From NCBI GenBank assembly GCA_035554635.1, contig DATMIB010000081.1, positions 1 through 16,168 on the forward strand: a DNA stretch of 16,168 nt, given 5' to 3'. Origin of the DNA: RPQJ01 sp035554635 (GTDB lineage Bacteria; Pseudomonadota; Gammaproteobacteria; Steroidobacterales; Steroidobacteraceae). The position numbers and the translations under genes were made by a program. Each line of letters begins with the position of its first letter. Position 1 is the stretch's first letter. The notes beneath the pieces are model-generated. The model searched no databases. It worked only from the letters and a program-made list of their open reading frames with translations, and was not told where the DNA came from. Shown here piece by piece: positions 13,925 through 16,168 of the stretch.

Positions 13925-14569
13925 ATGACCGCTCGCCTCACCCTCCGGCTCGGCCTGTTCGCCATTGTAGCGTTTGTGGTCGGCCTCGTTGCCGCCCGCG
14001 CACTGCTTTCGCCCAGGCAAGTGCCCGTCCCAGTCACCGAGAACGCCACGGTGTTCGACGTGCCCCGCGCCGTCCCGGCGCTGCAGCTCGTCGACCAGGA
14101 CGGCCGGCCCTACACGGCCGCGCAATTGCGGGACCGCTGGACACTCGTCTTCTTCGGCTTCACCCATTGCCCCGACGTCTGCCCAACCACGCTCGCGGTG
14201 CTCAAGCAGATGCGCCAGCAACTGGCCGACCTGCCCGACGCGCAGCGCCCGCACGTCGTGCTGTTCACGGTCGACCCCGAGCGCGACACGCCTGAGCGGC
14301 TGCGCGACTACGTGCGGTTCTTCGACCCCTCGTTCGGGGCCACCACCGGCAAGGTTGCGGACGTCGAGCAGGCCGCCGCCGCGTTCTCGGTGCCGTTCGC
14401 CAAGGTGACCCTGCCGCAGGGCGGTTACACGATGGACCACGGCGCCGGCATTTTCCTGGTGGACCCGGCGGGCCGCCGGATCGCGTACTCCTCGCCGCCG
14501 TTCGACGCGGCGACGCTCGCCCGCGATTACCGCAAGGTGCTGCAGTACTACGGGGAGCTCGGCGGATGA
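13925..14569 (+). CDS. SCO1/SenC/PrrC family copper chaperone, membrane anchored
   Basis: Thioredoxin-fold protein that delivers copper to the CuA site of cytochrome oxidase or acts in redox signalling, facing the periplasm. 214 residues: an N-terminal hydrophobic anchor (about 9-27) without a lipobox Cys, then the Sco domain. The copper ligands are visible: Cys82 and Cys86 in HCPDVCP and the distant His172 in YTMDH, in a normal Sco arrangement; FTVDPERDTP (114-123) is also a family motif. The ATG at 13925 is used because it starts just before the anchor; the frame runs open upstream into prmB sequence. The stop overlaps the psd start (ATGA). No cytochrome oxidase gene is in the window, so the target is not shown. 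Confidence 0.92.
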   Translation: MTARLTLRLGLFAIVAFVVGLVAARALLSPRQVPVPVTENATVFDVPRAVPALQLVDQDGRPYTAAQLRDRWTLVFFGFTHCPDVCPTTLAVLKQMRQQLADLPDAQRPHVVLFTVDPERDTPERLRDYVRFFDPSFGATTGKVADVEQAAAAFSVPFAKVTLPQGGYTMDHGAGIFLVDPAGRRIAYSSPPFDAATLARDYRKVLQYYGELGG

Positions 14570-15450
14570 GTGTCGAGATCGTGGAGCGTTCGGGCGGCGA
14601 CGAACTGTTCGCGCTGCTGCAACGCGGGCTGCCGAAGCACCTGCTCTCGCGCGGCATGCACGCGCTCGCCCGCAGCCGCACGCCGGCGGTCCGCAACGCG
14701 ATCATCCGCACCGTGCTGCGCTCGTACCCGCAGATCCGGCTCGACGAAGCCGTGCAGCCGGACGCGTACGCCTACGAGTCGTTCAACGCGTTTTTCACGC
14801 GGGCGCTCAAGCGCGATGCCCGGCCGCTCGTGACCGCGCCCGACACCGCGGTCTGCCCGGTCGACGGCACCGTGAGCCAGCTCGGCCGCACCGACGCGGG
14901 CAAGCTGCTGCAGGCCAAGGGCATGGACTACACCTGCGACGCACTGCTCGCGGACACCGCCGCGTCGACCGCGCGGTACGCGGGCGGCAGCTTTGCGTGC
15001 CTGTACCTCGCACCGTACAACTACCACCGCATCCACATGCCACTCGACGGCGTGCTGCGTGCGACGCGCTACGTGCCGGGCAAGCTCTTCAGCGTCAACG
15101 CGTCCACGGCGCGTGCAGTGCCGGGTTTGTTCGCGCGCAACGAGCGCGTGGTGTGCGATTTCGACACGACGCACGGGCCGATGTGCCTGGTGCTGGTCGG
15201 CGCGCTGTTCGTCGGCAGCATCGAGACGGTGTACGCCGGCGAGATCAACCCGCCGCCGGCCCGTGGTGGCGGCGTGCGCGCGATCGAGGCGGGCATCGGC
15301 CGCGAGTTCCGACGCGGCGAGGAACTCGGTCGCTTCAACATGGGCTCGACCGTGATCGCGCTGTTCGGCCAGCCGGTGGCGTTTGCCGACACGATGCGAC
15401 CCGGCCAGCCGGTCCGCATGGGCGAGGCGTTCGCGCGTTTCGGCGCATGA
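14566..15450 (+). CDS. psd: Phosphatidylserine decarboxylase proenzyme
   Basis: Makes phosphatidylethanolamine from phosphatidylserine at the inner membrane. 294 residues as proenzyme. The self-cleavage site is MGST (259-262), splitting between Gly260 and Ser261 to give a beta chain (1-260) and a short alpha chain whose Ser261 becomes the pyruvoyl group. The LGST of E. coli is MGST here, a conservative change that should still work. Catalytic candidates Asp100 (CPVDG) and His157 (YHRIHMP) are in place, as is ESFNAFFTR (71-79). GGGGAG lies 8 nt before the ATG at 14566, inside the end of the SCO1 gene, whose stop overlaps by 4 bp. The psd stop in turn overlaps the epmA start. Bacterial short (type I) form. 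Gene assignment is secure. Confidence 0.97.
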   Translation: MSVEIVERSGGDELFALLQRGLPKHLLSRGMHALARSRTPAVRNAIIRTVLRSYPQIRLDEAVQPDAYAYESFNAFFTRALKRDARPLVTAPDTAVCPVDGTVSQLGRTDAGKLLQAKGMDYTCDALLADTAASTARYAGGSFACLYLAPYNYHRIHMPLDGVLRATRYVPGKLFSVNASTARAVPGLFARNERVVCDFDTTHGPMCLVLVGALFVGSIETVYAGEINPPPARGGGVRAIEAGIGREFRRGEELGRFNMGSTVIALFGQPVAFADTMRPGQPVRMGEAFARFGA

Positions 15451-16168
15451 GCGCGCCCCCGCTCCTGCCGGGTGCCTCATCGGAGCCGCGCTCCGACGCC
15501 GCCACGAACTGGCCGCCGACGGCCCCGTTCGAGCTGCTGCAACGGCGTGCGGCGCTGCTCGCGCAGTTGCGAGCCTATTTTGCGGAGACCGGTGCACTCG
15601 AAGTCGAGACGCCGGCACTCGTGCGCGCGCCGGTCACGGACGTGCACCTCGAGGCCTTGCGCGTCGTCGACGATGTCGCGGCGGGCGCTGTCGCCGGCTT
15701 CCTGCAGACCTCGCCCGAGTACGCCATGAAGCGGCTGCTCTGCGCCGGCGCCCCGGACATCTACCAGGTCTGCCGCGTGTTTCGCGCCGGCGAGCGCGGC
15801 CGTCGCCACAACCCCGAATTCACGATGGTCGAGTGGTACCGGCTCGGCCTCGACCACCATGCGCTGATGCGCGACGTCGAGGCGCTCGTGCACCGACTGC
15901 TGCGGGGCATGCGCGAGTTCGGCCCGAGCGAGTACGTGAGCTACGTCGATGCGTTTCGCCGCGTGCTCGGCGTCGACCCGCTGCACGACGCCGTCGCGGA
16001 CATCGTCGCGGCACTCGAGCGTGCCGACCTGCCGTTGCCCGACTCGATGCGCGACGCGCCTGCGCGCGACGACGTGCTCGACCTTGCGATGGGGACGCTC
16101 GTCGCGGACGCATTCCCGACCGACCGGCTGACTTTCCTCTACGACTTTCCCGCGAGCCAGGCGGCGCT
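15447..16168 (+). CDS. epmA: Elongation factor P--(R)-beta-lysine ligase EpmA (3' end beyond window)
   Basis: Class II lysyl-tRNA-synthetase-like enzyme (also GenX/PoxA/YjeA) that attaches (R)-beta-lysine to a lysine of EF-P, helping ribosomes through polyproline stretches. 240 residues are visible before the window ends; the usual protein is about 325. Seen: ALEVETPALV (50-59), TSPEYAMKRLL (88-98), FRAGERGRRHNPEFTMVEW (112-130, motif 2), YDFPASQAA at the edge (232-240), all closely matching E. coli. No anticodon-binding domain precedes the catalytic core, which distinguishes it from LysS. The N-terminus has about 15 extra Pro/Ser/Ala-rich residues. The ATG at 15447 overlaps the psd stop. EpmB, which makes the beta-lysine, and efp are not in the window. 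Confidence 0.95.
   Translation, partial: MSAPPLLPGASSEPRSDAATNWPPTAPFELLQRRAALLAQLRAYFAETGALEVETPALVRAPVTDVHLEALRVVDDVAAGAVAGFLQTSPEYAMKRLLCAGAPDIYQVCRVFRAGERGRRHNPEFTMVEWYRLGLDHHALMRDVEALVHRLLRGMREFGPSEYVSYVDAFRRVLGVDPLHDAVADIVAALERADLPLPDSMRDAPARDDVLDLAMGTLVADAFPTDRLTFLYDFPASQAA

Noticed and set aside
12968..14440. A 490-residue version of PrmB with a long N-terminal extension
   Set aside because: The extra part is antisense to the clear SCO1 gene; PrmB of normal length begins at 13906.

Overview
The window is GC-rich chromosomal DNA, most likely from a gammaproteobacterium. This is judged from gene order: fimV-truA-accD-folC-dedD/SPOR-cvpA-purF, prmB-aroC, and psd next to epmA are all arrangements known in that class. 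The genus cannot be fixed from the sequence alone. There is no phage, IS element, CRISPR array, tRNA or rRNA. Nearly everything is housekeeping, densely packed, with several 4-bp stop/start overlaps.

Layout. Positions 1-3019 (minus strand): the N-terminal part of miaE (tRNA hydroxylase, cut by the window edge), then a serine/threonine kinase with a degenerate receiver-like N-terminus, whose start overlaps the end of a MOFRL-type glycerate 2-kinase gene (gckA). Positions 3194-11637 (minus strand): a long probable operon transcribed fimV > truA > accD > folC > dedD-like SPOR gene > cvpA > purF. Positions 11638-11872: a 235-bp gap with a plausible sigma70-type promoter for fimV. Positions 11873-13906 (minus strand): prmB > aroC. 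Positions 13925-16168 (plus strand): a SCO1/SenC copper chaperone, phosphatidylserine decarboxylase (psd) and epmA (EF-P lysyl ligase, cut by the window edge). The SCO1 start lies 18 bp from the divergent prmB start.

How the genes work together. The minus-strand operon mixes polar/envelope functions (FimV, SPOR protein, CvpA) with tRNA pseudouridylation (TruA), malonyl-CoA supply (AccD), folate (FolC) and the first step of purine synthesis (PurF). Translation is covered by MiaE, TruA, PrmB (ribosomal protein L3) and EpmA (EF-P). Energy and membrane roles are covered by SCO1 and Psd.

Non-coding structure worth a second look. A roughly 44-bp two-hairpin palindromic repeat occurs as two tandem pairs (405-501 and 3090-3189), with a decayed relative at 3003-3043. 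The arms of the small hairpin vary in a compensating way between copies. One copy supplies the last codons and stop of the kinase. Repeat-like sequence also supplies the ribosome binding sites of gckA and probably miaE. The 18-bp prmB/SCO1 gap carries overlapping -10-like hexamers facing both ways, positioned so both mRNAs could be leaderless. A perfect TATAAT sits 9 nt before the dedD-like start and contains the folC stop codon. I found no clearly new multi-gene system; the repeat family and the receiver-kinase gene are the best leads.
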